From: Psychrobacillus sp042885655
Lineage (GTDB): Bacteria > Bacillota > Bacilli > Bacillales_A > Planococcaceae
Length of the DNA stretch: 64,000 nt
NCBI RefSeq assembly: GCF_042885655.1
Contig: NZ_JBHVRO010000006.1
Location: 124,001-188,000, forward strand
Reading direction: 5' to 3'
Below the pieces are notes generated by a model. That model saw only the letters and a list, made by a program, of their open reading frames with translations. It was not told the origin of the DNA and did no database searches. This document shows positions 42,976 to 51,781 of the stretch, piece by piece; position 1 is the first letter of the stretch; every line of letters begins with the position of its first letter. Position numbers and translations under genes: made by a program.

Positions 42976-44547
42976 GTGATAATTGAGAAGAATGAAGAAG
43001 TAACACTTTCCGAAGAAAAAGGAAGAGTATTTATAACTATTAATAAAGATGGATATAATCTGAAAAAATTTGATGAAATGACTCGCAAGTATGCCCGATT
43101 AAGAGTTACTAATTTTATGGCGTTAAAAAAAGCAGTAGAAAATAAAATAAACGAACCTATAGAAATTGGTAGTTGGATAGATAGTGTGGATATAGAAATC
43201 AGTAATGACAAGATGCAAGCAGTTGTAACAGTTTACGAATCTCAAAGTCATATACTGGAACATACGAAAGAAATTCAAGAAGCAATTGACCAGTTACTAA
43301 CTGAGAATAATATTATTTTTGGTCATACTCCAATTGATTTTCAAAATATAATAACTGGAAAAGCATACATAGTTGCAAGTGGACTGCCTCCTCAAAAAGG
43401 TAAAGATGCAATAGTAACATATCTACAGCAAGCTGAAAAAAAGCCCCAAATAAACGTGGATGGAAAAGCAGATTATTTCGATATGAATTTTATCGTAGAA
43501 ATTAAAGAAGGTTCTTGGCTTGGAGAAAAAATACCGGCGCAAGAGGGGATAGTAGGTAGAAATATTCTAGGTGGGGTCGTTCCAGCTGAAAAAGGTGATG
43601 ATTTCCCATTAAAATATGATAATGAATCGGCATATGAAGTAGAGGAAGATGGAAAAACAATACTTCGATCCAAAACCAACGGAATTATTGGGGAAGTAAA
43701 TGGGGTTCTTTCTGTTCAAAAACATCTTGTAATTAATGGAGATGTCGGTTTGGAAACAGGTAATTTAAAATTTGATGGTTCGATCCAAATAAAAGGTACC
43801 GTAATGCCTGGTTATTCAATAATTGCTTCAGGAGATATTTCCGTAGAATCAAACGAAGGGGTTAATTCTGCTGAATTGATAAAGTCAACGGAAGGCGATG
43901 TATTTATAAAAGGTGGAGTTTTCGGAAAAGATATTACGAAAATAGAAGCAGATAAAAATATCTATATAAAACATGCGAATGGCTGTACTTTAGAAGCAAA
44001 AGAAAATGTACACATCGGATTTTATTCTATGGGATCAACTATTTTCGGAAATGAAATAATTTTGGACGAGCGTAAAGGGAAAATCATAGGTGGTAAAGTA
44101 ATAGCTATTAATTCTATAACCGCTGCCTATACTGGTAATAGTTTAGAAAGAAAGACGGAACTAATTGTCCAAGGAATCGATAGAAAAATATTAACAGAAA
44201 ATGCGAAAATTAAAGCGGAAGAAATGTTGAAGCTTCAAGATGAGATAACAAAGATAAATTTTCAAATTAACCAACTAACTCAGTTTAAAAGTACCATGTC
44301 AAAACAACAGATCGCTACTTATGAGCAAACAAAACAAAAATGTCATACGATGGAGAGCGAAGTGAAAGAATTAGATACTGAAATACAAAGAATATTGAAG
44401 CTTCTTCGCACTTCTACAGACTATTTCATTGATATTAAGCAAGAAGCAAATGCTGGTACTGTTATACAAATTGCTAATAAATCAACGACGTTATCTAAAA
44501 AAACAAAGGGTAAATTTAAGCTTGAAAATGGAGAGTTGAATGTCTAA
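42976..44547 (+). CDS. DUF342 protein (FapA family)
   Basis: A 523-residue protein of the DUF342 family. The N-terminal half is mixed alpha/beta. The middle (about 250-400) is a glycine-rich beta-solenoid (INGDVGLETGNLKFDGSIQI, GTVMPGYSIIASGDISVES), and a coiled coil follows at about 405-480. Such proteins are cytoplasmic and their role is unclear; some act in polar localisation. GTG start after GGAAGG. It overlaps the next gene by 8 bases. Confidence 0.8.
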   Translation: MIIEKNEEVTLSEEKGRVFITINKDGYNLKKFDEMTRKYARLRVTNFMALKKAVENKINEPIEIGSWIDSVDIEISNDKMQAVVTVYESQSHILEHTKEIQEAIDQLLTENNIIFGHTPIDFQNIITGKAYIVASGLPPQKGKDAIVTYLQQAEKKPQINVDGKADYFDMNFIVEIKEGSWLGEKIPAQEGIVGRNILGGVVPAEKGDDFPLKYDNESAYEVEEDGKTILRSKTNGIIGEVNGVLSVQKHLVINGDVGLETGNLKFDGSIQIKGTVMPGYSIIASGDISVESNEGVNSAELIKSTEGDVFIKGGVFGKDITKIEADKNIYIKHANGCTLEAKENVHIGFYSMGSTIFGNEIILDERKGKIIGGKVIAINSITAAYTGNSLERKTELIVQGIDRKILTENAKIKAEEMLKLQDEITKINFQINQLTQFKSTMSKQQIATYEQTKQKCHTMESEVKELDTEIQRILKLLRTSTDYFIDIKQEANAGTVIQIANKSTTLSKKTKGKFKLENGELNV

Positions 44548-45259
44548 AATTCCAGTATATGCACATAGAGGTGCTAAGTTTAGAACGGTTGAAAATTCTT
44601 TGGAGGCATTTAAAAAAGCTGTAACTCTTGGTGCAAATGGTATCGAGCTTGATCTACAATTATCTGCTGATGGTGTGGCGTTTGTCACACACGATATCGA
44701 TTTTTTTCGCTTGGCAGGAAACAAAAGAAGAATAACTGACATGCTTGCCGAAGAAGTATTGCAATTAAGATTAGGTCATTCCTTTTTCAGGAAATTTTCC
44801 GGAAGCAGAGTATTGACGTTTGATGAGTTTTTGAAATTCGCAATTCCAACTGGTATTAAACTAAATGTAGAATTAAAAGAATCTTTTCTTGGTAAAAGTG
44901 AAAAAATTCGTGAAGTCGTAGAAAAAAGTAAAGGCGTGGAAGATATCCATTTTTCTTCTTTTGAATTTAGTATCCTTCAATCAATTCATGCAATGAATCG
45001 TAATGTTCAAACTGCATTTATAGGGAAAAAGAATTCGGATTGGGATTATGTTCTTTCCATAAAAGAGTTCGATGCTATCCATTTGAACAAAAAATTCTAC
45101 GGATCAGATTTAATGTATTCCATTTGGAATGCGGGATTTCCTATGCGTTTTTACAATATTAAAGGTAATGAAAATTATCTAGCAGATCCGCATGATTCCG
45201 TCATTGGTTGGATTACAGATTTCCCTGGAAAAATATTAAAAATACAAAAAAGAAGATGA
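44540..45259 (+). CDS. Glycerophosphodiester phosphodiesterase
   Basis: A 239-residue GDPD-family TIM barrel. The catalytic pair of His residues and the acidic ligands are visible in AHRGAKFRTVENSLEAF, GIELDLQLSADG and VTHD. No signal peptide, so it probably acts on glycerophosphodiesters in the cytoplasm. B. subtilis has YqiK, of the same family, near this place. ATG start overlaps the DUF342 gene. Confidence 0.9.
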   Translation: MSKIPVYAHRGAKFRTVENSLEAFKKAVTLGANGIELDLQLSADGVAFVTHDIDFFRLAGNKRRITDMLAEEVLQLRLGHSFFRKFSGSRVLTFDEFLKFAIPTGIKLNVELKESFLGKSEKIREVVEKSKGVEDIHFSSFEFSILQSIHAMNRNVQTAFIGKKNSDWDYVLSIKEFDAIHLNKKFYGSDLMYSIWNAGFPMRFYNIKGNENYLADPHDSVIGWITDFPGKILKIQKRR

Positions 45260-45278
45260 ATAAAAAGATCATCGTCTC

Positions 45279-45330
45279 TGACTGTAGGTAAACTCATATA
45301 AAGGAGCTTGCATACAGTCATTTTTTTATT
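45279..45330 (+). terminator. Terminator after phosphodiesterase gene (GACTGTAG family)
   Basis: TGACTGTAG at 45279 pairs with TACAGTCA at 45313-45320 with inner AAACTC/GAGCTT pairing, then TTTTTTT. Third member of the family seen at 15595 and 38213. Confidence 0.8.
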
Positions 45331-45390
45331 AATTCAGGGGATGAACTAATAGTGTAACGGACAATATTCATCACAAGATATAGATATTGA

Positions 45391-45434
45391 AAAAGCTCGT
45401 ACAGCGACATAATCACTGTACGAGCTTTTTTTCT
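45391..45434. terminator. Strong bidirectional hairpin
   Basis: A 14-bp perfect stem AAAAGCTCGTACAG / CTGTACGAGCTTTT with an 11-nt loop, followed by T-run on the + strand and A-run before it. Confidence 0.85.
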
Positions 45435-45445
45435 CTGGAAATAGT

Positions 45446-45502
45446 ATGTCCAAAAGCATTCATCGAATAGTTAAGACAAGGCTCAGCTATATGACGGATG
45501 TA
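45446..45502. repeat. Dispersed ~55-bp tail element, diverged copy
   Basis: GTCCAAAAGCATTCATCG, AATAGTTAAGACAAG and GCTCAGCTATA follow the tail element at 27833 (GTCCAAAGCACCCAGG, AATAAGTGAAGACAAG). No array precedes this copy. Confidence 0.45.
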
Positions 45503-45508
45503 TTTATG

Positions 45509-45748
45509 TTACTTCTTCTTTTGAAAACGAGGGGCAACTTTTCCGTTTTTCCGATCTCTGTTCAACAAAAAGCCTGCAAAAAAACCTAAACCTAATAGTG
45601 TGAATAGAACTCCACAAATAAATTGAAACCACAAAGCACCAATAGGTAAGATATGTATCCCGAAAAAAGTATCTCTCATTAGCTTAATACCAAATGCTGC
45701 GAGTATACCAGGAATCAATAGTACAATTAAGGCAGCTAAACGGGCCAT
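45509..45748 (-). CDS. yqzF: DUF2627 membrane protein (YqzF-like)
   Basis: A 79-residue protein with two hydrophobic helices (about 3-25 and 38-62) and a basic tail, matching DUF2627. In B. subtilis yqzF also lies next to bkdR. The start is ATG 45748, 6-7 bases after AGGAGTG. Role unknown. Confidence 0.8.
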   Translation of the reverse strand: MARLAALIVLLIPGILAAFGIKLMRDTFFGIHILPIGALWFQFICGVLFTLLGLGFFAGFLLNRDRKNGKVAPRFQKKK

Positions 45749-45954
45749 AATGATCACTCCTGTTTTGAAGTTGCTTCAGCCGTCAACAAGTCAAGGTAAA
45801 AATACCAAAAAATATATTATTCGACCATGAGCTTTAGCACTTTTAATAAATTTAATTTTACATGGGAGAATATTATTGTCAACTCATGGAACATGAGTTA
45901 TGATATATGAGAAGTGCAATAAGTTGCAGAGGGAAAATGGGGGTGTGAATTTTT

Positions 45955-47976
45955 TTGCAAAACATATTAATCATCGGTGCGGGTAAAGGCGGATATGCAC
46001 TTTTGAGGCTGTTTGAACAGGCTGATTACCTTCAAGTAAAAGGAATCGTCGATATTGATGAAAATGCTCCTGGAATGCAATATGCAAAAAAGCATCATAT
46101 TCATACTTATACCGATTGGAAACCCCTCTTAAATGGTGATATCCAAATTATAATTGATGTTACAGGAAGTAAAGAAGTATTTTTAGAACTACTTTCGAAA
46201 CGTCCAGTAACTACAGTTTTAATCCCTGGTGAAATTGCAAATTTAATTGTTACGTTAGTAGAAGAAAAGAATAAATTTATCCAAATATTAGATAGTAAAA
46301 AAATGATTCAAGAACTTATTTTTAACTCAATTGAAGAAGGCATGATTGGAATCAATGAAAAAGGAATTGTAAATTTCTTTAATAAAAGTGCTTCTAAAAT
46401 GACGAAAGTTTCTATAGAAGATGCCATTGGAAGACATGTATATGATGTTATTTCACAAAGTGAATTGCCTAGAATTTTTGATTCTGGTCAAATTGAGTTA
46501 AATAAAGAACTAATTCTTGAAAGCGGTACCAAAATAGTAACTTCACGATATCCAATGATTAATGAGCAAGGTAAAAAAATCGGAGCATTTGCAGTCTTTA
46601 AAGACATTTCAGAAGTTGTTAGGCTTGCAGAAGAAATAACCGACCTTACGGAAATACAAACAATGCTTGAAGCGATAATTCAGTCTAGTGAAGATGCGAT
46701 ATCTGTAGTGGATGAGGAAGGAAAAGGTATTCTCATCAATCCTGCATATTCTCGTATTACCGGTTTAAGTGAAGAAGAAGTCATAGGAAAACCAGCAACT
46801 GCTGACATATCTGAAGGTGAAAGTATTCACTTGAAAGTTCTTCAAACTCGTAAGCCTATTCGAGGTGTAAATATAAGAGTAGGTAAACAGAAAAAAGACG
46901 TTATTGTGAATGTTGCTCCAATTATTGTTAACAACCTTCTAAAAGGAAGTGTTGGGGTAATTCACGATATGACGGAAATCCGCTCGTTAATGAAAGAACT
47001 CGATCAAGCACGTACTCTTATCCGAAACCTAGAGTTAAGTTATTCATTTGAGGATATCTTAGGGAAATCAGAACAAATTCAACTTGCTATAAATCAAGCT
47101 AAGCTTGCTGCCAGTGTACCTATAACCGTTCTTCTAAGAGGAGAAGTCGGTTCAGGAAAAGAATTATTTGCTCACGCCATACATAGTGCAAGTAATCGAA
47201 GGCATAATCGATTCTTTCGAGTGAATTGTAGTTCTCAAGAAGAACATCTATTAGAACGTGAGTTATTTGGATATGAAGAAGACGGAGTAGTCTATTCAGG
47301 TTTATTTGATGAAGCAAATAACGGAACACTTTTCTTAGACGAAGTTGGTGAATTAACAAATAAGACTCAGGCTAAACTCTTAAGAGTACTTCGTGAGAAT
47401 GCCTTTGTAAGAATAGGTGGAACCACATCAATTCCAGTGGATGTTCGTATTATCGCTGCAAGTTATTTTAATCTTGAAAAGTTAATGCGAGAAGGATTAT
47501 TCCGAGAGGATTTCTACTTTCAGTTAAATCGTATGCCCATACATGTTCCTTCTCTAAGGGAAAGGAAGCAAGACATTTCTTCCATAGCAGAGCATTTATT
47601 AGTAAAATTAAATAAGGAATTTGGGCGTAATATTGAGGGGTTCACAAAATCAGCTATGGAAAGCTTAACGCTTTACGATTGGCCAGGGAACATACGAGAA
47701 TTGGAGAACATAATTAGCCGAGCAATGATCTTTTTAGAAGCGCAAGATCGAATTGTTGAAGAACATCATTTGCCAAAATCGATCTTATCATTTTCGGAGA
47801 ACGGCTTCAATGAGGCACAATTAGGAACACTTGCTGAACAAATGGATGAGATGGAGAAAAAAGTTTTGCTGAATGCTCTAAGAGTTTGTGGTGGAAATAA
47901 ATCTCAAACAGCGAAAAAGCTAAACATTTCACTTCGTACCTTATATTATAAACTAGAGAAATATAATTTAGATTAA
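45955..47976 (+). CDS. bkdR: BkdR-type regulator with a missing GAFTGA loop
   Basis: A 673-residue sigma-54 activator family protein. N-terminal nucleotide-binding-like region (ILIIGAGKGGYALL), two PAS domains (about 115-220 and 235-340), an AAA+ domain with a changed Walker A GEVGSGKE (396-403) and Walker B GTLFLDEV (457-464), and a Fis-type HTH at about 645-670. Between ELFGYEE and GLFDEAN only DGVVYS is found where GAFTGAKRGGK-like sequence is expected. Without that loop contact with sigma-54 is unlikely. TTG start after GGGGGTG. Confidence 0.9.
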   Translation: MQNILIIGAGKGGYALLRLFEQADYLQVKGIVDIDENAPGMQYAKKHHIHTYTDWKPLLNGDIQIIIDVTGSKEVFLELLSKRPVTTVLIPGEIANLIVTLVEEKNKFIQILDSKKMIQELIFNSIEEGMIGINEKGIVNFFNKSASKMTKVSIEDAIGRHVYDVISQSELPRIFDSGQIELNKELILESGTKIVTSRYPMINEQGKKIGAFAVFKDISEVVRLAEEITDLTEIQTMLEAIIQSSEDAISVVDEEGKGILINPAYSRITGLSEEEVIGKPATADISEGESIHLKVLQTRKPIRGVNIRVGKQKKDVIVNVAPIIVNNLLKGSVGVIHDMTEIRSLMKELDQARTLIRNLELSYSFEDILGKSEQIQLAINQAKLAASVPITVLLRGEVGSGKELFAHAIHSASNRRHNRFFRVNCSSQEEHLLERELFGYEEDGVVYSGLFDEANNGTLFLDEVGELTNKTQAKLLRVLRENAFVRIGGTTSIPVDVRIIAASYFNLEKLMREGLFREDFYFQLNRMPIHVPSLRERKQDISSIAEHLLVKLNKEFGRNIEGFTKSAMESLTLYDWPGNIRELENIISRAMIFLEAQDRIVEEHHLPKSILSFSENGFNEAQLGTLAEQMDEMEKKVLLNALRVCGGNKSQTAKKLNISLRTLYYKLEKYNLD

Positions 47977-48078
47977 AGTGATATTTTGCATGGGGATGCT
48001 AAAATTACTTGAAATGTCAAAAGCTTCTACAAAGGGGTTTCAAACATATAAATTCAGTTAATTACATGGGGATGTATT

Positions 48079-48106
48079 TTACGAAAATAAATATTTTCGA
48101 AAAAAT
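48079..48106 (+). promoter_or_regulatory. Palindromic operator upstream of bcd, possible CodY site
   Basis: CGAAAATA-AA-TATTTTCG (48082-48099) is an 8-bp inverted repeat. The overlapping TATTTTCGAAAAAAT agrees with the CodY motif AATTTTCWGAAAATT at 11 of 15 positions. No GG-N10-GC sigma-54 promoter was found in 47977-48139; two CATGGGGATG copies (about 47989 and 48065) are present. Confidence 0.45.
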
Positions 48107-48139
48107 AAATAATTACTTAACTACTAGGAGGAACTACAG

Positions 48140-49234
48140 ATGGAAATTTTCAAATATATGGAGACTTATGATTACGAGCAATTAGTTTTTTGTCAGGACA
48201 AAACTTCAGGATTAAAAGCAATTATTGCTATTCATGATACAACATTAGGACCAGCACTTGGTGGAACACGTATGTGGAATTATGCAACAGAAGAAGAAGC
48301 TATTGAAGATGCACTTCGTTTAGCAAAAGGAATGACTTATAAAAACGCAGCTGCGGGACTTAACTTAGGTGGCGGTAAAACTGTAATTATTGGTGATCCA
48401 TTAAAAGATAAAAACGAAGAAATGTTCCGTGCTTTCGGTCGTTTTATTCAAGGATTAAACGGACGTTATATCACTGCTGAAGATGTAGGTACAACAGTAG
48501 AAGATATGGACTTAATACATGAAGAAACAAACTATGTAACAGGTATTTCAGAAGCATTTGGTTCTTCTGGTAATCCTTCTCCAGTGACTGCTTATGGCGT
48601 ATACGTTGGGATGAAGGCAGCAGCGAAAGAAGCATTTGGATCCGACTCTCTTGAGGGTAAAACAGTTGCAGTTCAAGGTGTAGGAAATGTTGCATTTACA
48701 CTTTGTGAGTTTCTACATAAAGAAGGGGCAAAACTAATTGTTGCGGATATCAACCAAGCTTCAGTTGACCGTGCTGTTAATGCATTCGGAGCTGTTCAAG
48801 TTGGTATTGATGAAATTTATTCACAAGACGTTGATATTTTTGCACCATGTGCACTTGGAGCAATTATTAATGACAACACAATCCCACAATTTAAAGCAAA
48901 AGTAATTGCAGGATCTGCAAATAACCAATTAAAAGATACAAAACATGGAGATATAATCCATGAAATGGGTATTGCATACGCACCAGATTACGTAATTAAC
49001 TCAGGTGGAGTAATTAATGTAGCAGACGAATTATATGGTTATAACCACGACCGTGCTATGAAACGAGTAGCAGGAATTTACGATAAAATCGAACGTATTT
49101 TTGAAATTTCAAAACGTGACGGTATTCCAACGTATGTTGCAGCAGACAGATTAGCAGAAGAGCGCATTGCTCGTGTTGGCAAATCTCGTAGCCAGTTCTT
49201 ACAAAATGGAAAACATATTATCACAGGACGTTAA
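48140..49234 (+). CDS. bcd: Leucine dehydrogenase
   Basis: A 364-residue NAD-dependent dehydrogenase that deaminates leucine, valine and isoleucine to the 2-oxo acids. GTRMWNYATEEEA and the catalytic KGMTYKNAAAGLNLGGGKTV are present, plus the nucleotide loop VQGVGNVAF. AGGAGGA precedes the ATG. The ptb and buk genes that flank it in B. subtilis are absent, so it is directly followed by lpdV. Confidence 0.96.
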   Translation: MEIFKYMETYDYEQLVFCQDKTSGLKAIIAIHDTTLGPALGGTRMWNYATEEEAIEDALRLAKGMTYKNAAAGLNLGGGKTVIIGDPLKDKNEEMFRAFGRFIQGLNGRYITAEDVGTTVEDMDLIHEETNYVTGISEAFGSSGNPSPVTAYGVYVGMKAAAKEAFGSDSLEGKTVAVQGVGNVAFTLCEFLHKEGAKLIVADINQASVDRAVNAFGAVQVGIDEIYSQDVDIFAPCALGAIINDNTIPQFKAKVIAGSANNQLKDTKHGDIIHEMGIAYAPDYVINSGGVINVADELYGYNHDRAMKRVAGIYDKIERIFEISKRDGIPTYVAADRLAEERIARVGKSRSQFLQNGKHIITGR

Positions 49235-49263
49235 TACGAAACACAACTAATTTCATCATTTAA

Positions 49264-49298
49264 AAGAATGGCCGTCTTTCTTATGAAGCGGCCTTCTT
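49264..49298 (+). terminator. Weak hairpin between bcd and lpdV
   Basis: AAGAATGGCCG pairs with CGGCCTTCTT with one bulge; no T-run follows. Possibly an attenuating or processing hairpin within the operon. Confidence 0.4.
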
Positions 49299-49324
49299 AG
49301 ATGAAATAAAAGGGGGATAACACT

Positions 49325-50755
49325 TTGGCAAAAGAATATGATGTTGTCATATTAGGTGGCGGTACAGGCGGGTATGTAGCTGCTATTCGTTCCGCTCAAT
49401 TGGGATTGAAAACAGCAATTGTCGAAAAAGGAAAACTTGGCGGGACTTGTTTACATAAAGGATGTATTCCGAGTAAAGCATTGCTTCGAAGTGCTGAAGT
49501 TTATTCTACTACTAAAAACCATGCTGCTGAATTTGGAGTAAATACGTCGGAAGTAACACTTGATTTTAGCCGCGTGCAAGCAAGAAAAGAATCGATTGTA
49601 AACCAATTGCACCAAGGTGTTCAAGGCTTGATGAAAAAAGGGAAAATCGATGTTTTTGAAGGTACAGGAAGAATGCTTGGACCATCCATTTTCTCTCCTT
49701 CTCCAGGAGGAACAGTTTCAGTTGAAATGAATAATGGTGATGAAAATGAAATGCTAATTCCTAAAAATGTCGTTATTGCTACTGGTTCAAGACCAAGAAC
49801 TTTACCAGGTTTAACAATAGACGGGACATTTGTTATGAGTTCAGATGAAGCATTAGCAATGACAGAATTACCGAAATCGATATTAATCGTCGGTGGAGGA
49901 GTAATTGGAATTGAATGGGCTTCAATGTTAAATGATTTTGGTGTGGAAGTGACCGTTATTGAATATGCGGATCGAATTATTCCTACGGAAGATAAAGATA
50001 TTTCTAAAGAAATGCAAAAGCTCTTAGCTAAAAAAGGTATCACCTTTGCAACAAGTGCAAAAGTTCTTCCTGAAACACTTCAAATCGATAACAATTTAGT
50101 AACCATTTCTGCTGAGTTGAATGGAGAAGTAAAATCCTTCACAGCAGAGAAAATGCTTGTTTCAGTTGGTCGTCAAGCAAATATTGAAGGAATTGGAATA
50201 GAAAATACCGATATCGTTATAGAAAAAGGATTTATCCAAGTATCTGATACATTCCAAACGAAGGAATCACATATATATGCAATTGGTGATGTTATTGGAG
50301 GGCTTCAACTGGCACATGTTGCAAGTCATGAAGGTATTAATGCAATTGAACATATTGCTGGTAATGATGTTTCACCAATTGACTATAATTTAGTATCACG
50401 TTGCATTTATTCAAATCCAGAGGCTTCGAGCGTTGGTATTACAGAACAACAAGCAAAAGAACAAGGGTTTGAAGTGAAAGTTGGAAAATTCTCATTTAAA
50501 GCGATTGGTAAAGCACTTGTTTACGGAGAATCAGATGGCTTTGTAAAAATTGTTGCGGATAAAGCGACAAATGATATTTTGGGCGTTCATATGATTGGAC
50601 CTCATGTTACAGATCTTATTTCTGAAGCAGGTCTAGCTATGGTATTAGATGCAACACCATGGGAAATCGCCCATACAATTCATCCACATCCAACTCTTAG
50701 TGAAGTTATGGGAGAAGCAGCTTTGGCTGTAGATGGTAAAGCAATTCACATGTAA
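49325..50755 (+). CDS. lpdV: Dihydrolipoyl dehydrogenase of the BKD complex
   Basis: A 476-residue E3 flavoprotein that reoxidises the lipoyl arm of BkdB with NAD. The FAD loop ILGGGTGGYVAA, redox disulfide GGTCLHKGCIPSK, NAD loop IVGGGVIGIEWAS and C-terminal His motif HPHPTLSE are complete. Starts at TTG 49325 after AAAGGGGGA. Second gene of the operon. Confidence 0.95.
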   Translation: MAKEYDVVILGGGTGGYVAAIRSAQLGLKTAIVEKGKLGGTCLHKGCIPSKALLRSAEVYSTTKNHAAEFGVNTSEVTLDFSRVQARKESIVNQLHQGVQGLMKKGKIDVFEGTGRMLGPSIFSPSPGGTVSVEMNNGDENEMLIPKNVVIATGSRPRTLPGLTIDGTFVMSSDEALAMTELPKSILIVGGGVIGIEWASMLNDFGVEVTVIEYADRIIPTEDKDISKEMQKLLAKKGITFATSAKVLPETLQIDNNLVTISAELNGEVKSFTAEKMLVSVGRQANIEGIGIENTDIVIEKGFIQVSDTFQTKESHIYAIGDVIGGLQLAHVASHEGINAIEHIAGNDVSPIDYNLVSRCIYSNPEASSVGITEQQAKEQGFEVKVGKFSFKAIGKALVYGESDGFVKIVADKATNDILGVHMIGPHVTDLISEAGLAMVLDATPWEIAHTIHPHPTLSEVMGEAALAVDGKAIHM

Positions 50756-50770
50756 AAGGAGGCAATGAAA

Positions 50771-51781
50771 ATGACAACAAATCGTCATGAAGAATTAGGC
50801 TTAACAAATGAAGATGTCTTAAAAATGTTTGAAACGATGCTAATGGCGCGTCGTATTGATGAGCGTATGTGGTTATTAAACCGTGCTGGAAAAATACCTT
50901 TTGTTATTTCATGTCAAGGTCAAGAAGCGGCACAGGTTGGAGCTGCCTTTGCGCTTGATAATACAAAAGACTATATTGCACCATATTACCGTGATATGGG
51001 TGTTGTTTTACATTTTGGTATGACAGCTAGAGATTTAATGTTATCTGCATTTGCAAAAGCAGAAGATCCAAACTCTGGTGGTCGTCAAATGCCTGGACAT
51101 TTTGGACAGAAGAAAAATAGAATTCTTACTGGTTCTTCCCCAGTTACAACTCAACTACCACATGCTGTTGGTGTAGCACTTGCTGCGAAAATTGAGAAGA
51201 AAGATTTTATTACTTTTGTAACTCTTGGTGAAGGTTCTTCAAACCAAGGAGATTTCCACGAAGGGTTAAACTTTGCAGGAGTTCACCAGTTACCATGTAT
51301 CACAATGGTTGAAAACAATAACTATGCGATTTCTGTTCCATTTGATCGTCAAGTAGCAAGTAAAACTGTAGCAGATCGTGCTTCAAGTTACGGAATGCCT
51401 GGTGTGACAGTGGATGGGAAAGATCCAATTGCTGTTTATAAAGTAGTAAAAGAAGCGGCTGATCGTGCTCGTAACGGAGAAGGCCCAAGCTTAATCGAAG
51501 CAGTGACTTACCGTTTAACGGCCCACTCTTCAGATGATGATGATAGACAATACCGTACAGCGGAAGATATTGCAGAAGGAAAAGCATTAGATCCGCTAAT
51601 TACGTTCGCGCAATACTTAAAAGAAACAAATGTATTAACGGATGAATTAGAAAAAGAAATAAATGACCGCATCATGAAAGAAGTAAATGAAGCGACTGAT
51701 TATGCGGAAGAAGCTCCATATGCTGCTCCAGAAGATGCATTGAAGCATGTTTACGCAGAAAAAGATGGGGGGAACGCATAA
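50771..51781 (+). CDS. bkdAA: Branched-chain 2-oxoacid dehydrogenase E1 alpha
   Basis: A 336-residue ThDP-dependent subunit. ThDP-binding block begins at TLGEGSSNQGDFHEGLNFAG (GDG-type motif as GEG) and ends with NN. It decarboxylates the branched 2-oxo acids together with BkdAB. Start ATG 50771 lies 8 bases from AAAAGGAGG; the ATG at 50765 is too close. Ends one base into bkdAB (overlap at A of ATG). Confidence 0.94.
   Translation: MTTNRHEELGLTNEDVLKMFETMLMARRIDERMWLLNRAGKIPFVISCQGQEAAQVGAAFALDNTKDYIAPYYRDMGVVLHFGMTARDLMLSAFAKAEDPNSGGRQMPGHFGQKKNRILTGSSPVTTQLPHAVGVALAAKIEKKDFITFVTLGEGSSNQGDFHEGLNFAGVHQLPCITMVENNNYAISVPFDRQVASKTVADRASSYGMPGVTVDGKDPIAVYKVVKEAADRARNGEGPSLIEAVTYRLTAHSSDDDDRQYRTAEDIAEGKALDPLITFAQYLKETNVLTDELEKEINDRIMKEVNEATDYAEEAPYAAPEDALKHVYAEKDGGNA

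Noticed and set aside
47977..48139. A sigma-54 promoter for bcd
   Set aside because: TTTTGCAT resembles the -12 part, but no GG lies 10 bases before its GC, and the other GG-rich stretches lack the GC.
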